Notes: generated by a model not told the origin, from the letters alone. DNA of 64,000 nucleotides from Bos javanicus (GCF_032452875.1 NC_083868.1:101428537-101492536); one strand, 5' to 3'; numbered from the stretch's first letter, positions 1 to 10,561 are shown. Translations and numbers: made by a program.

Positions 1-2
1 CT

Positions 3-1260
3 TCAGCTCCCTCCTGTCCTCTTACTTTCCCCCCGTACCGGGGACTCCAAACTGGGATTCAAACTACCCACATGGAGGTCCAAACAACTCCTGTCTCAGT
101 ACGATCTCAGACTACTCTGATTTCAGTAGAAACTCAGACCATCGAAGTAAGAGATGAGATGGAGGACAGGAGACAAAGAGAAGAGGAAAAACAGGTTTCT
201 CCAATCTATCCATGGGATCATATGTGCAGAGCAGCCAGAGAGACTGAGGAACAGCCACACAAGCTGTTGCCTCTTTATGAAACACACACCGGGAGAAATA
301 ATCAGTCTGTGAGAGTTAATAAGCCTTTCTCTTATCAAGAAATACAAAGAATCAAGGAGGATCTGGGAGACTATTTAGAGGACCCAGAAAAATATATTAG
401 AGCTTTTAAAGGTGTTACTCTGCTTTATGACCTCACTTGGAAGGATGTGATGTATATCTTGGGACAAACGCTGACTCCTGAGTCAAAGACTCGAGTTTTG
501 GGGAAAGCGGTTACTTATGGAGATGAATGGCTTGGTAATGAATCAGTAGGGAAGAGGGAGAACAAGATAGCAGCCCTCCCCACTGGGAATCAGGCAGTCC
601 CAACTATAGAACCAGACTGGGACTACAACACAGCTAAAGGAAGATGGGATCAGAGTCATTTTGTTAGATGTATTCTTGAAGGACTTAGGCAGGCGCATTC
701 TAAGCCTTTAAACTATGGCAAATTGGCAGACATAGAACAGGAGGAGAAGGAAGCTCCTGGTAAATTCCTAGATGGACTGAGAGAAGGCCTTCGCAGATTC
801 ACTGAGATTGATCCTGAAAGTGAAGAGGGAAAAGTGATCTTAAAGGATAGATTTCTCACTCAGTCAGCTCCAGATATCCACCGTAAGCTATTAAAACAGG
901 TGTATGGAACAAATCAGTCTTTAGATACTCTGTTACAACTGGCTCAGACAGTCTATTATGGTAGGGAATATGAGGAAAAGAAAGAAAGGCAAAAAAAAGA
1001 CAAAGGAAAAGGCGGAAGCCTTCGCCATGGCTATGAAAAACGTTCTTAAACAGCCTGAGAAAAATGCCCAGAGGGGCCCAGGTGAAAAGGGATGGGCTTG
1101 CTATTACTGTGGAAAGGAGGGGCACCTCAAGCGGGATTGCCCTCAGGCATCTAAGCCGCCCCCGGCTCCATGTCCAGTCTACAGAGGACCACACTGGAAG
1201 AGAGACTGCCCCCAGAGGCGTAGGTCTCCGGGGTCGGACTCTCAAGACAATCAGGACTGA
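3..1260 (+). pseudogene. gag: Endogenous gammaretrovirus-like gag, partial and frameshifted
   Basis: This is the 3' part of a retroviral gag, the structural polyprotein. The frame is open from base 3 without a stop, so gag continues upstream of the window; the ATG at 72 is internal. Bases 320-940 encode a gamma-type capsid. Its major-homology-like segment lies at about 748-830 (key residues KFLDGLREGLRRF). The first frame stops at 1047-1049. The nucleocapsid then continues one frame over, with a CX2CX4HX4C zinc knuckle at 1099-1140 (CYYC...H...C), and ends at a TGA at 1258-1260. The frame switch falls near an A8 run at 991-998, a likely indel site. A second, degenerate knuckle-like stretch follows at about 1171-1210. 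The type of ERV is clear from capsid and knuckle; the exact family is not assigned. Confidence 0.93.
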
Positions 1261-1311
1261 AGGTGCCCAGGGGTCCCCACACAAGCTCCTGTCCTAATTA
1301 CACCTGAGTAA

Positions 1312-1647
1312 TCCCAGGTATTAATAATTGTGGGGGGCCAATCCATCGATTTCCTTTTAGATACTGGGGCAACTTATTCTGTGCTTACTGAAGCCCCTGG
1401 CCCACTTTCTTCCCGATCCACTTCCGTAATGGGACTGTCTGGACGAGCCAAAAGATATTATTTCAGATATTCTTTATCTTGCAACTGGGATTCTGTGCTG
1501 TTTTCACACGAGTTTCTGATCATGCCAGAATCTCCCTCACCCCTTTTGGGAAGGGATATACTGAGCAAGGTCCATGCCTCTGTTTTCATGAATATGGAGC
1601 CCTTCCTTTCTCTCCCTTTAGTTGAACAAAATGTAAATCCTAGAGTA
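1312..1647 (+). pseudogene. pro: Endogenous retroviral protease, in the pol frame
   Basis: This is a retropepsin-like aspartic protease, which in a live virus matures Gag and Pol. The active-site motif DTGA is at 1360-1371, preceded by the usual GGQ...FLLDTG context. A second family signature, LLGRDIL, lies near 1546-1566. Length and order (nucleocapsid, protease, reverse transcriptase) fit class I retroviruses. The protease shares its frame with the end of gag; gag ends at TGA 1258-1260 and a further TAA at 1309-1311 lies before the protease. A TGA at 1648-1650 cuts it from the reverse transcriptase. The same-frame gag-pol layout is that of gammaretroviruses, which use stop-codon readthrough; whether that ever applied to this copy is inference. 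Confidence 0.88.
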
Positions 1648-1650
1648 TGA

Positions 1651-3012
1651 GCTGATGGAAAATCTGTGGGTCGAGCACAAAATGCTATTCCTGTAGTTGT
1701 TAAGCTCAAAGACCCGCAAGTATTTCCACATAAGAAGCAGTATCCACTGAAACCTGAAGTTAAGGAAGGGTTAAAACCCATCATTGAAAATGTAAAGGAG
1801 CAGAGACTATTAATTCCCTGTAACAGTCCTTGCAACACTCCTATTTTGGGTATAAAGAAATCGAATGGTAAATGGAGACTAGTTCAAGATTTATGAATAA
1901 TAAATGAGGCTGTAGTTCCTTTACACCCTGTGGTGCCTAATCCTTATACTCTATTGTCTGAAATCCCTGAACGGGCCAAATATTTCTCAGTAATTCATTT
2001 AAAGGATGCCTTCTATTCAGTGCCTTTGGCGGAAGAAAGTCAATTTCTATTTGCCTTTGAAGACCCTACACAGCCAGCTTCTCAGTTAACCTGGAGAGTT
2101 TTGCCTCAGGGATTTCGTGACAGTCCTCACTTATTCGGACAAAGTTTGTCACGGGATCTACAAAACTTTAATAGTTCTGAAGCGGTGGTGTTACAATATG
2201 TAGATGATATTTTGCTCTGTGCTGAGACAGAGGAAGCTTGTTCGCAAGCCTCAGAAGATTTCTTGAACTTTCTGGCAGGCTGTGGTTACAAGGCATCAAG
2301 AGAAAAGGCTCAGCTTTGTCAACAATCTGTTAGATATCTGGGCCTAATCATATCAGAAGAGAATAGGGCCATAGGCCCTGAGAGAATTAAACCTATACTA
2401 AATCACCCCCTACCTATGACTTTAAGACAATTGAGAGGATTTTTGGGAATCACAGGTTACTGTCGCATTTGGATTCTGGGTTATGGGGAACTTACCCAGC
2501 CTTTATATAAACTTATAGCTGAAATTCAGCAGGCCCAAACCGACAAACTGGTTTGGTCTCCAGAAACTCAAAAGGCTTTTAAGATTCTTCAGACTGCTCT
2601 CCTGCAAGCTCCAGCTCTGAGCTCGCCCACAGGGTCAGAATTTAATTTGTTTGTCACTGAAAGAAAAGGTGTGGCATTGGGAGTTTTGACACAACCCCAA
2701 GGGCCTCACCAGCAACCTATTGCTTATCTAAGCAGAGAATTAGGTGTAGTTTCACATGGGTGGCCCCACTGCCTAAGAGTAATTGGGGCAGCGGCTTTAT
2801 TAGCACCTGAAGCTTTAAAAATAATTAATGGACGAAACCTTACTGTACTGACTTCTCATGATGTGAGTGGAATCTTAAATTCTAAGGTTAATATTTGGAT
2901 GACAGACAGTAGGTTTCTTAAGTATCCATCATTGTTGTTAGAAGGACCAGTAACTAAGCTTAAAGTTTGTGGAAATTTAAATCCTTCCACTTTCCTTCCT
3001 GAGAAGGAAAAT
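1651..3012 (+). pseudogene. pol: Endogenous retroviral reverse transcriptase, with in-frame stop
   Basis: This is the reverse transcriptase domain (palm, fingers and connection) of a class I endogenous retrovirus. Visible motifs in order are motif A with its Asp codon at 2005-2007 (LKDAF), motif B LPQGF at 2101-2115, and the catalytic YVDD at 2197-2208. The connection follows, with the YLGLII and LRGFLG segments. The catalytic residues are present. An in-frame TGA at 1894-1896 interrupts the finger region and a TAA at 3013-3015 ends the frame just before RNase H. The region stays in one frame from the protease onward, so lesions here are stops and not frameshifts. That suggests a moderately old, non-functional copy. 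Confidence 0.93.
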
Positions 3013-3015
3013 TAA

Positions 3016-3669
3016 ACACCTGATCACAATTGTTCTCAATTCCTAACTTTAAACTATGCAGCTCTGGAGGATCTAAAGGATACCCCATTAGACAATCCTG
3101 ACATGGAAATATTTACAGATGGCAGTTCTTTTGTTTGGGATGGAAAGCGTAAAGCAGGTTACGCCGTGGTGACTGCTGAACAGGTTTTGGAAGCAAAATC
3201 TCTCCCCCAGGGAACCAGTACTCAGTTAGTGGAGCTTGTGGCTCTGATCCGAGCTCTAGAGTTAAGAGAAGGGCAGCGGATGGGCCTGATAATCTATGTG
3301 AGTCTACTTCTGCTGACTCCAAAAATCCTGAGTCTGCCGTTGGATCCTCAAGACAATGTCTTCCTGTCCTGGGGTCACTCCTATGCTGTATTCCACAATC
3401 GGTCTAACTGCTGGGTCTGCAGAGCACTCCCCTCTTCGTCAGTGGAAGGCTTCCCGTGGTGGACATCCCCACTTCAAGGAAAAGACTTTCTCCAAGTCTG
3501 TGAATACCTTCGACAACAATCACATGTGATGCCTCTTATTCATCTGATGACATCTGCCAACCCTAAAATGGACTGGTGCAACACTTTGCACTTTAACTAT
3601 GGACATAATGTGACTTTTAATTTTGATTCTGAATGTTGTGTTTTTGCTGTTTGCTCCCTGCATCTGTAA
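3016..3669 (+). pseudogene. Truncated RNase H fused in frame to env surface sequence
   Basis: One frame, open after the TAA at 3013, joins two retroviral genes. Bases 3103 to about 3280 are the N-terminal RNase H: the TDGSS segment with its first catalytic Asp at 3118-3120, and the catalytic Glu at 3232-3234 in the VEL segment. The third catalytic Asp region is missing, as are the rest of RNase H and the integrase. From about 3283 the frame becomes env. A hydrophobic stretch (IIYVSLLLL) resembles a signal peptide; surface-subunit sequence follows with an NRS sequon, CWVC at 3409-3420 and an NVT sequon. The end of this frame, after about 3630, is already near env's transmembrane tail. The two junctions imply large deletions; the fusion keeping frame may be chance. 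Confidence 0.82.
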
Positions 3670-3812
3670 TTGTATAACTGGATTTGTTTCTAGCCGCATG
3701 AAAGTTTCTAAGTTACAAATGATTGTTCAAACGCCTGCTACTGCTGTAGCTTCCTCCAACTACTATTTGGGGCCCCTGGATCAGATATCCTCAATATGAG
3801 GATTAGGAGAAT
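3657..3812 (+). pseudogene. env: Env transmembrane C-terminal tail remnant
   Basis: One frame over from the preceding reading frame, the DNA encodes a Cys-rich CICNC segment, then ITGFVSSRMK and a short tail containing YYLGPLD, and reaches a stop at about 3796-3798. Position just before the polypurine tract and the general pattern match the membrane-proximal and cytoplasmic tail of gamma-type Env. The fusion peptide, immunosuppressive region and membrane span are absent, so most of env has been deleted between about 3630 and 3660. Too little remains to name a family. Confidence 0.6.
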
Positions 3813-3911
3813 ATTTTGCCTCACCAATTTAGGGACAACGCCCCTTGTCAGCTCGGAAGCAGTTATGGAATGAGAACGACGCCCCTTTTCCCTAGGCAAC
3901 ATAATTCTCCT

Positions 3912-3928
3912 AAAAGAAAAGGGGGGAA
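3912..3928 (+). other. Retroviral polypurine tract
   Basis: A purine run with A4 G A4 followed by G6 AA lies immediately before the TG that opens the 3' LTR. In retroviruses this tract primes plus-strand DNA synthesis. Its position after the env tail and against the LTR border supports the call. Confidence 0.85.
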
Positions 3929-4200
3929 TGAGAGAGTCATTTCCTAGGCAGGTTGATAGGGAGTCTAGGGGTCCCCAAGGAGAGAGGGGTCTGGAATTCT
4001 CAAGGAGGAAGAAAGGGCAAACTTTTTTTCCTTCTCTACATTCCTTAGGATTATATAACAATAATGTATCCTGCCTGAGGACAGTCTTTGGATTAAACCT
4101 TCTGGCTAATTCTGTTATCCAACCTTTCACAAACTTGCCTCCAAATATGTTGTGTGATTTCCAAAAAAAGAAACCACCTTTAAATGATAAACAGTTTCCT
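3929..4200 (+). mobile_element. 3' LTR of the class I ERV, downstream border uncertain
   Basis: The LTR starts at TG 3929-3930 directly after the polypurine tract. It contains a TATA-like ATTATATAAC at about 4050. The downstream end is not defined because the 5' LTR is outside the window and no clear terminal CA with a target duplication is visible. An AATAAA at 4362-4367 could be the LTR poly(A) signal or unrelated. The end given is a minimum. Confidence 0.65.
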
Positions 4201-5187
4201 TGACAGAGAATGTATGAAGGAATGTGCTGCAGCCTCTAAGAACTATCCTAAGAGAAGATCCCAAAATAGTATGAACAACATCAGCATATTTAGGAAAATG
4301 TATGGTCTTGCATTGTCACTATTCTCTATTCTCTCTACTAAGTGTGTCTGATTATTTTAAGAATAAATCTTGTAGTACATCCTTCACAATTACTACCTAA
4401 AAAGGTAAATATTTTAGGCATTATTATACAATACATTAATCTTTAAAGAAATTTTGGCAGCTTTTAATAAAATTGCTAAGAAAGTTGAAGACATTGTGAG
4501 AGACAAAAATAATTTGTTTTGCTTTGAACCTTTTAGGCTTTAGCAATTAATATTTTGATATATAGACAGATATACATATCAGTATCAATATGGATACAGA
4601 TATTGATATATATTTTATGTGGGTACCAGCGTATGCACAGTTTGTATAGATGTACAGATATAAAGACATATGTATATGCATACAACCTAATGAATGACAG
4701 AATCTAAAATTATTTAATTGAAAAAGAATTAAACAGTAAAATCACAATATTCTAGTATATATCACTTACCTTGATGAAAACTATAAAATCAATTACAACT
4801 TAACATACAGATAATTGAATAACTTTTATTTGATACTGTGTACTTTCCACATGGAGATCTTAACAATTCCCCATTCAACTCTTAATTACATGTTTTGTTC
4901 CAATTCATATCTTGCATGGCATCTTTTTGAGACTAATAAAGAAAAAAAACCAATAGCATATTCCTCTATAACAAGTTCATATAGATCTCTTACAAATAAG
5001 TAAAATTTAAAATGTCTCCCTGAATTATATATTAATGCCTATTTTTCCTTCAAATTTCAACACTGTCCATGAAGAACAGAAGGAATGTATTTAATTTTTT
5101 TAATATGAAGGAATAAATAACCCAATAAATGTCTTAAGATTAATTTTCATTGAATTTCTAAACTGATATCATTGCTATCATCTTATA
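4201..5187. other. AT-rich non-coding DNA after the ERV
   Basis: No gene is seen. About 4550-4690 is a degenerate ATA/GATA-type low-complexity stretch. The rest may include the end of the LTR (up to about 4370) but otherwise shows no recognisable repeat. Confidence 0.5.
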
Positions 5188-5460
5188 AGAAATTGCATTC
5201 AATCCAACAATTCCCCTACTAGGAATATATATTTATACAAGAGGAATGAAAACATACATCCACAGAAAAATTTGTACCTAAGTATTCACAGCAGTATTAT
5301 TCATATATCAAGAAAATGAAAATAACTCGTGTCCATTAATAGATAAATGGATGAACAAAACTTGATATAGCCATACAGTAGAGTATTATTCAGCCAAAAA
5401 AGTAATACTAAAGCAGTGAGAACAGTCCATTCACATGATAAACTTTCTGGAATCAAGACA
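5188..5460 (+). mobile_element. Old L1 ORF2 3' fragment
   Basis: The text follows the end of L1 ORF2: the segment for 'caatcc...cccctact' followed by a poorly kept version of the 'attcacagcagtattattcat' and 'gagtattattcagccaaaaaa' signatures. It parallels 14630-14820 of the better-kept L1 in this window, in the same orientation, with many differences and indels. Confidence 0.75.
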
Positions 5461-5867
5461 GACTGAGGAAAATCACATCAGGCATTCACCAGACAAACTG
5501 AAACACCAACTTGACATTTTTCTGTTATCCTCCTCATCCCCTTTCCTCTGCATGTACAAATATTTATGTCTTTCATAACACAAATGTCACACGTTTTAAA
5601 ATAGCATTTGATGAGAGAAAATAGGAAATTCTAATATAGAAAATATGACTCCAGAACCAGTGTTTTAGCAATGACTCTATTTTCTCTTCTTTGTTTCTAG
5701 CACTTATATTTCACTCTCTTGTCAAAATTTGTTGTTGAAATGTCAAGACTCATGTTAAATAATATGGAGTCAGAGTGTTACACCCCAGTTCTTGTTTTGA
5801 ATGTCTTCAGTGTTTCCTCATTGAGGATGATGTTGGCTGCGAACTTGAATTGATATATACGATTGAT
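5461..5867. other. Unique intergenic DNA
   Basis: No gene or clear repeat is seen. The sequence is ordinary AT-rich DNA ending at the target site of the next SINE. Confidence 0.4.
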
Positions 5868-5878
5868 ATATAGATGTT

Positions 5879-6096
5879 GGGCTTCCCTAGCTCAATGGTA
5901 AAGAATCTGCCTGCAATGCAGTAGACTCAGGTTTGATCCTTGGGTCAGGAAGATCCCCATAGAGAGGGCAATGGCAACCCTCTTTGTTATTCTTGCCTGG
6001 AGGATCCCATGGATAGAGGAGCCTGGCGGGCTACAATCCACTGGGACTCAAAAAGCCAAACATGATTGAAGTGACTAAGCCTGCATGCACTCACAC
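5879..6096 (+). mobile_element. Bov-tA SINE
   Basis: A full element with a tRNA-derived head (GGGCTTCCC...) and Bov-A core. It is flanked by the direct repeat ATATAGAT at 5868-5875 and 6097-6104, a likely target-site duplication. Confidence 0.92.
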
Positions 6097-6309
6097 ATAT
6101 AGATATTATCATAGAAAAAAATATTGATTGCTTTCTTAGACATTTAGAGAAGGTTTATAAAAATTCAGCATTTATATTTATCTGTCATTTAATCTTTTAT
6201 TATATAGATTGTAAGCTTGCTCTCCCATGGATCTATTGCATATAGTAATTTTCTAAATGTACTGTGAGATACCCTTGAATTTCCAGTGTAATGCTTACTT
6301 GGTAATGGT

Positions 6310-6517
6310 GAAAAGTGAAGTTACTCAGTCGTGTCCAACTCTTTGCGACCCCATGGACTGTAGCCTACCAGGCTTCTCTGTCCATGGGATTTTCCAGGCA
6401 AGAATACTAGAGTGGGTTGCCATTTCCTTCTCCAGGAGGTCTTCCCAACCCAGGGATTGAACCTAGGTCTCCCTCATTGTAGGCAGGTGCTTTACTGTCT
6501 GAGCTACCAGGGGAATC
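6310..6517 (-). mobile_element. Bov-tA SINE, reverse orientation
   Basis: A near-complete element read on the minus strand. A perfect 10-bp target-site duplication, TGGTAATGGT, flanks it at 6300-6309 and 6518-6527. Confidence 0.94.
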
Positions 6518-6527
6518 TGGTAATGGT

Positions 6528-6957
6528 ACTTTGCAAATCAAATTTAATAATACTTTACAATTTTTGCACTAATCATAAATGAGTTTGTTTATTCTATATT
6601 CATCATCTCTTTTGTCATGGTTTTGCTTGCTTTGTTCACTTTGTTCTTTCCCTTCCCTATATAGTAGAACATTTTGAATAGCACATATGTTTATTATTCT
6701 TTCCATCTAAAATAAGCTCATTTTACCTAGATGTTATTGGGTTCTTCAGATTTCCTAAACCTTCTAAAGTTCATTTTGGAAGTTCACATTTTCCTAGAAA
6801 ACTAGCATTTCATCTAAACATACACATTTATTTTATAATATTGTAAAAAATTATACCTGAGTTCTTTTATTTCCTTTTCATGCATTTGAATTGTAATCCT
6901 TTAATAACTTGCCTGAATATAATTAATATAGCATACAGTTCTTCCATTTAAAGCATA
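6528..6957. other. Unique AT-rich intergenic DNA
   Basis: No gene or clear repeat is seen. Confidence 0.4.
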
Positions 6958-7105
6958 ATTGAATGTATTTTTTAGAATTTTCACAAAGTTGTACAACGAG
7001 TACCACAATCTAATTTTGCAACATTTTTATCACCCCAAAAGAAAACCCAAATACAAATTAACAGTCACTCTCTATTTTTCCCCCCACTAGGCATCAGGCT
7101 ATGCA
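6958..7105 (-). mobile_element. Ancient L1 (L1M-type) 3' end fragment
   Basis: The stretch around 'accacaatctaattttgcaa' and 'caccccaaaagaaaaccc' matches the antisense of the 3' region of old mammalian L1 elements. Identification is from memory of that consensus and the borders are approximate. Confidence 0.55.
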
Positions 7106-7823
7106 GTAGGTCTTTATGTGTAGTAGTCTGTATAAGTTAGTCTCAACCTCTTGTTTCTCCCACACAATTTCCCTTGGTAACTATATTTTTCTTTAAATAT
7201 CAGAAATGGTGGGGAGGAGGTGGAGGCTATAGTCCCTAATGCATCAAATATCAAATTAAAATTCCTGAGATTCTCTTCCTATTAATTCTTTTTCTTCTCT
7301 TTCTTTTATAAGAAAACCTCTCTCTCAGGTACATTTTGCAACATAAAATTATATGTGGTATGAAACCATTGGGCATATTTTGCTAATATAAGCTATGCCA
7401 AAGCAAAATTTTATAAGGGTTATGTTAAAATAATCAAAGAGAACCATTTAATTGATAGAGGCAAGTTTTATTTTACATTTCCTGAAGCAGACAGTCTCCT
7501 CCTTCAAAAGTCCAGAAAACTGCAAAGCAAGTAACAGGGCTGTGAGCTTTTACAGAAGACAACTGGGGGATACAAAATTAAGATACAATTTAATTTAAAT
7601 TGATTGACTGGGGTTACATATCCAACCCTATTTCCAACAAGGACATCATTACAGATTCTTGGCATTTGGGGACTGGATATACAATGTTTCCAGTTAAGCA
7701 GAACATTTATAGGAACAAGAAAGTTATCTTAGTTTCAATTTGCTGAGGTGGTACCCCAGAGAGAAGCTGCTCCATCTTGGGCCTAAAAGTTTATTTCAAC
7801 AGCCATTTGAATTTTCCTAACAC
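7106..7823. other. Unique intergenic DNA
   Basis: No gene or clear repeat is seen. Low GC, with a short purine-rich patch near 7205-7230. Confidence 0.4.
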
Positions 7824-7905
7824 TGATGGGGGAGCCTGGTGGGCTACCATCTACGGGGTTGCACAGAGTCAGACATGACTGAAGCGACTTAGCAGCAGAA
7901 GCAGC
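7824..7905 (+). mobile_element. Bov-A SINE 3' fragment
   Basis: Only the 3' part of a Bov-A unit is present, ending in the typical GACTGAAGCGACTTAGCAGC tail and a short imperfect CAG repeat. The short direct repeat AACACTG lies on both sides. Confidence 0.85.
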
Positions 7906-7972
7906 AACACTGTTCATTTGACATTTATGTCAAAGGCAACTGACATTTCCATTGCAGTGTGTGAGGGTGGCA

Positions 7973-8195
7973 GGTGTGCTAAATTGATTCAGTTGTGTCC
8001 AACTCGGCAATCCCATGGACAGTAACCTGCCAGGCTCCTCTGTTCATGGAATTTCCCAGGCAAAAATATTGGAGTGGGTTGCCATGCAACCCATTGGGAA
8101 GATCTCTAAGAGATCTTCCTGACTTAGGGATTGAACCCATGTTTTCTGTTGCTCCTGTATTGCAGATTCTTTACAGCTAAGCCACAAGGAAAGAC
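7973..8195 (-). mobile_element. Bov-tA SINE, reverse orientation
   Basis: A full element on the minus strand with a perfect 11-bp target-site duplication, TGAGGGTGGCA, at 7962-7972 and 8196-8206. A local AGATCTCTAAGAGATCT palindrome lies inside at about 8100-8116. Confidence 0.93.
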
Positions 8196-8206
8196 TGAGG
8201 GTGGCA

Positions 8207-8857
8207 CCAAGTGGGGAACAAATATAGTCCATTAAATGTATCGAGTAGGGAAAGCTCACTTTACCCCATAATATGTAGGGTACAAAATGCAGTACACAAT
8301 TTATCCACAGATGCTTCTGATCCAGAAGGCTATATTATTCTCAGTCATATGTAACGACTGAAAAAAATAGAAAAATTCCATATGAGAAGACTTTATAAGT
8401 TCAAATATACTTCTTCAGAATTATCTTTGATAGTATTGTGTTAATTAGAAGGGATAGTTATCAAGTTCAATTATTCAGTCTGTTATGCTGAACTGTATAT
8501 GAGAATAATATCATCTGCTAGTGTTAATGATACACAATAGGATCACAGCTTTAACTAAAGAACACATATGCAGTTAAGAGGTGCAACCACATGTTGTGGA
8601 TGAAAATATATGTTGAGCTTAAGAGAAGATAAATTGCCAAATGAAGCAACTGAAGGAAGGATAGATAGTGGATACTCAGATCAAAGCAACAAATACAACA
8701 TAATTCCAAAAGAATAGCTATAAACTTCCCTTTACTGCCTTTTATCATTGAAACAGTCTTTTCAGTTAATGTTAAATCACTCTAGAAAAAAAAATGCAAC
8801 ATCTCTCAAGTAGCCTTTATTGTTTTCCTCCTAAGATGATATCTGAGTATGCCATGT
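8207..8857. other. Unique AT-rich intergenic DNA
   Basis: No gene or clear repeat is seen. Confidence 0.4.
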
Positions 8858-8980
8858 TATGTTGTGCTAAGTTGCTTCATCATGTCCAACTCTTTGCAAA
8901 CCAATGGGTTATAGTGCACCAAGCTCCTCTGTCCAAGGGATTCTCCAGGCAAGCATACTGGAGTGGGTTGCAATTTCCTT
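8858..8980 (-). mobile_element. Bov-A SINE fragment, reverse orientation
   Basis: The 3' half of a ruminant SINE on the minus strand; the tRNA-like head is missing after the 'gggttgcaatttcctt' segment. Confidence 0.85.
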
Positions 8981-9204
8981 ACAGAAGCTGGCAGGAAGAG
9001 CTGGAAACATTATGTACTTTGTCTATTAGGTGCTCTGGTATCTATCAGCTTACAAGCTCACCTCCAAGGCTTGTTTCTATCCCCAGTCCATTTTATCGTC
9101 CCCTAATATCACCCACACTTCCCCCACAGTAAAGCAAACCCTGTCTCAAAAACTGGGACAAAAGTATCTTCCCTATTATACTACAGAGAGAAACCTATGT
9201 TGTG

Positions 9205-9320
9205 ACTCCTTTAGTAATACTAATAATAACACTCATAAAGCACTATGTGTCAGACATAGTTATAACCACTTTACGATTCTTAACTCGTGTAATTACGTTA
9301 ATCACCCTATTTAATCATGA
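9205..9320 (-). mobile_element. MIR SINE remnant
   Basis: The reverse complement follows the MIR core and 3' end: ATTAA..CGAGTTAA, a GTAAAG..GGTTA stretch, then CTGACACATAGTGCTTTATGA. Divergence is high, as expected for MIR. Confidence 0.65.
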
Positions 9321-9519
9321 TCTCACCTTCCTTCCATTCGTTCTGTAAAGAATGCTAGGCTACACCCTGGTTGATGTGTTCTTCAGGCCAACTAGGATAA
9401 AGAAAGATCTTGCAACCAAAAAAATCAAAGTTAAAATAACATTAAAAATTTCCTCAAAGTTTTTCCTTTATTACTTTATATGTGTCTCCCCTGTAGAAAT
9501 ATAATCACATGGTCATTTT

Positions 9520-9659
9520 GCTGCTGCTGCTGCTACTAATTCGTTTCAGTCATGTCCGACTCTGTGCGACCCCATAGATGGCAGTCCACCAGGCTCCTCT
9601 GTCCCTGGGATTCTCCAGGCAAGAATACTTGAGTACATTGCTGTTGCCTTCTCCAGTGC
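9520..9659 (-). mobile_element. Bov-A SINE monomer, reverse orientation
   Basis: A Bov-A unit on the minus strand, opening with a CTG-trinucleotide run (the SINE tail read backwards). The short direct repeat TCATTTT lies at 9513-9519 and 9660-9666. Confidence 0.88.
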
Positions 9660-10561
9660 TCATTTTATTTACAGAATATTCACATGAGCCTTAATAATGT
9701 ATGTTGTAGAATATAGCAATATCAATTCTGCTTTGGCTGAACTTCTTAAGAACTAGGAACATGATCTCAGAGTAGAGAAAATTAAAAAAAAAAAATAGAG
9801 AAAGAGAGAGAGAGAAACCTAAAAAGGCTGGCAGACAAAATCAGAAATAATGCAACATAACAATATACCTAAATCTATCATTTTCAAACAAAATTGTGGG
9901 TTTATTTTGATCTACATCCTTTTCCTCAGCACAATCACACAAATTTGCAACATAAACCCCACTGTTCCCTTGTTCTAGAGCAAAAGGAGAAGCAGGGATT
10001 TTGAAGGGAAGTGGGTAGAAATGGGGAAGAGATGGACTATTGGCCTATGTATGGTAAATGAGAAGGAACCTGGTGTAAATGGGTTTTGTTGGATCACTAC
10101 GTGATATATAGGAGGCTCAAAGGACTGTGTGTATCAAATTTAATCGGTTTGAAGCTGCCTGTAATGGGAAGCTGTACCGCATTATGAAAAGATCAAGAAA
10201 AAGTAACTGAGAGGCTTGACTTCTGATTCCAGCTGTCACTAGCTCTTTGATCCTTGAGTGTTTCACAGTTCTTTGGGCTTTATTTTCTTCTTTATGGTTT
10301 TGAAACCAAATTTTAATCATAATCACACAACATCCTTCAAAATATGATTACTTCTGTGCCTCACTTCAGATTTGTAAAATAAGAATGTCTAGAAAATCTA
10401 TTTACACAGTAAGCTCTTCATTACAATAATTAGCCAGTTGGGAAACCACTGTGCCAAAAGATATCTTAATTCTATTCCAATTTAAATGTTCTGATTTTAA
10501 TTCTTTTTTCAAAAAATATAATCCACCTAAAGTGTGCCATTTAGTGGATATTAGTATATTT
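9660..10561. other. Intergenic DNA with simple repeats and possible MIR/L1 scraps
   Basis: No gene is seen. It holds an A-run and short GA repeat at 9783-9816, a MIR-like line ('ctgtgcctcacttcag...tgtaaaataagaatg') at about 10350-10395, and an old L1 3'-like stretch at 10500-10561 that is cut by the BovB insertion. Confidence 0.45.

Noticed and set aside
4362..4367. AATAAA as the definite LTR poly(A) signal
   Set aside because: The LTR end is undefined and AATAAA is frequent by chance at this AT content.
5879..6000. tRNA-like heads as tRNA genes
   Set aside because: They are the tRNA-derived 5' parts of Bov-tA SINEs, without an intact cloverleaf or anticodon arm.
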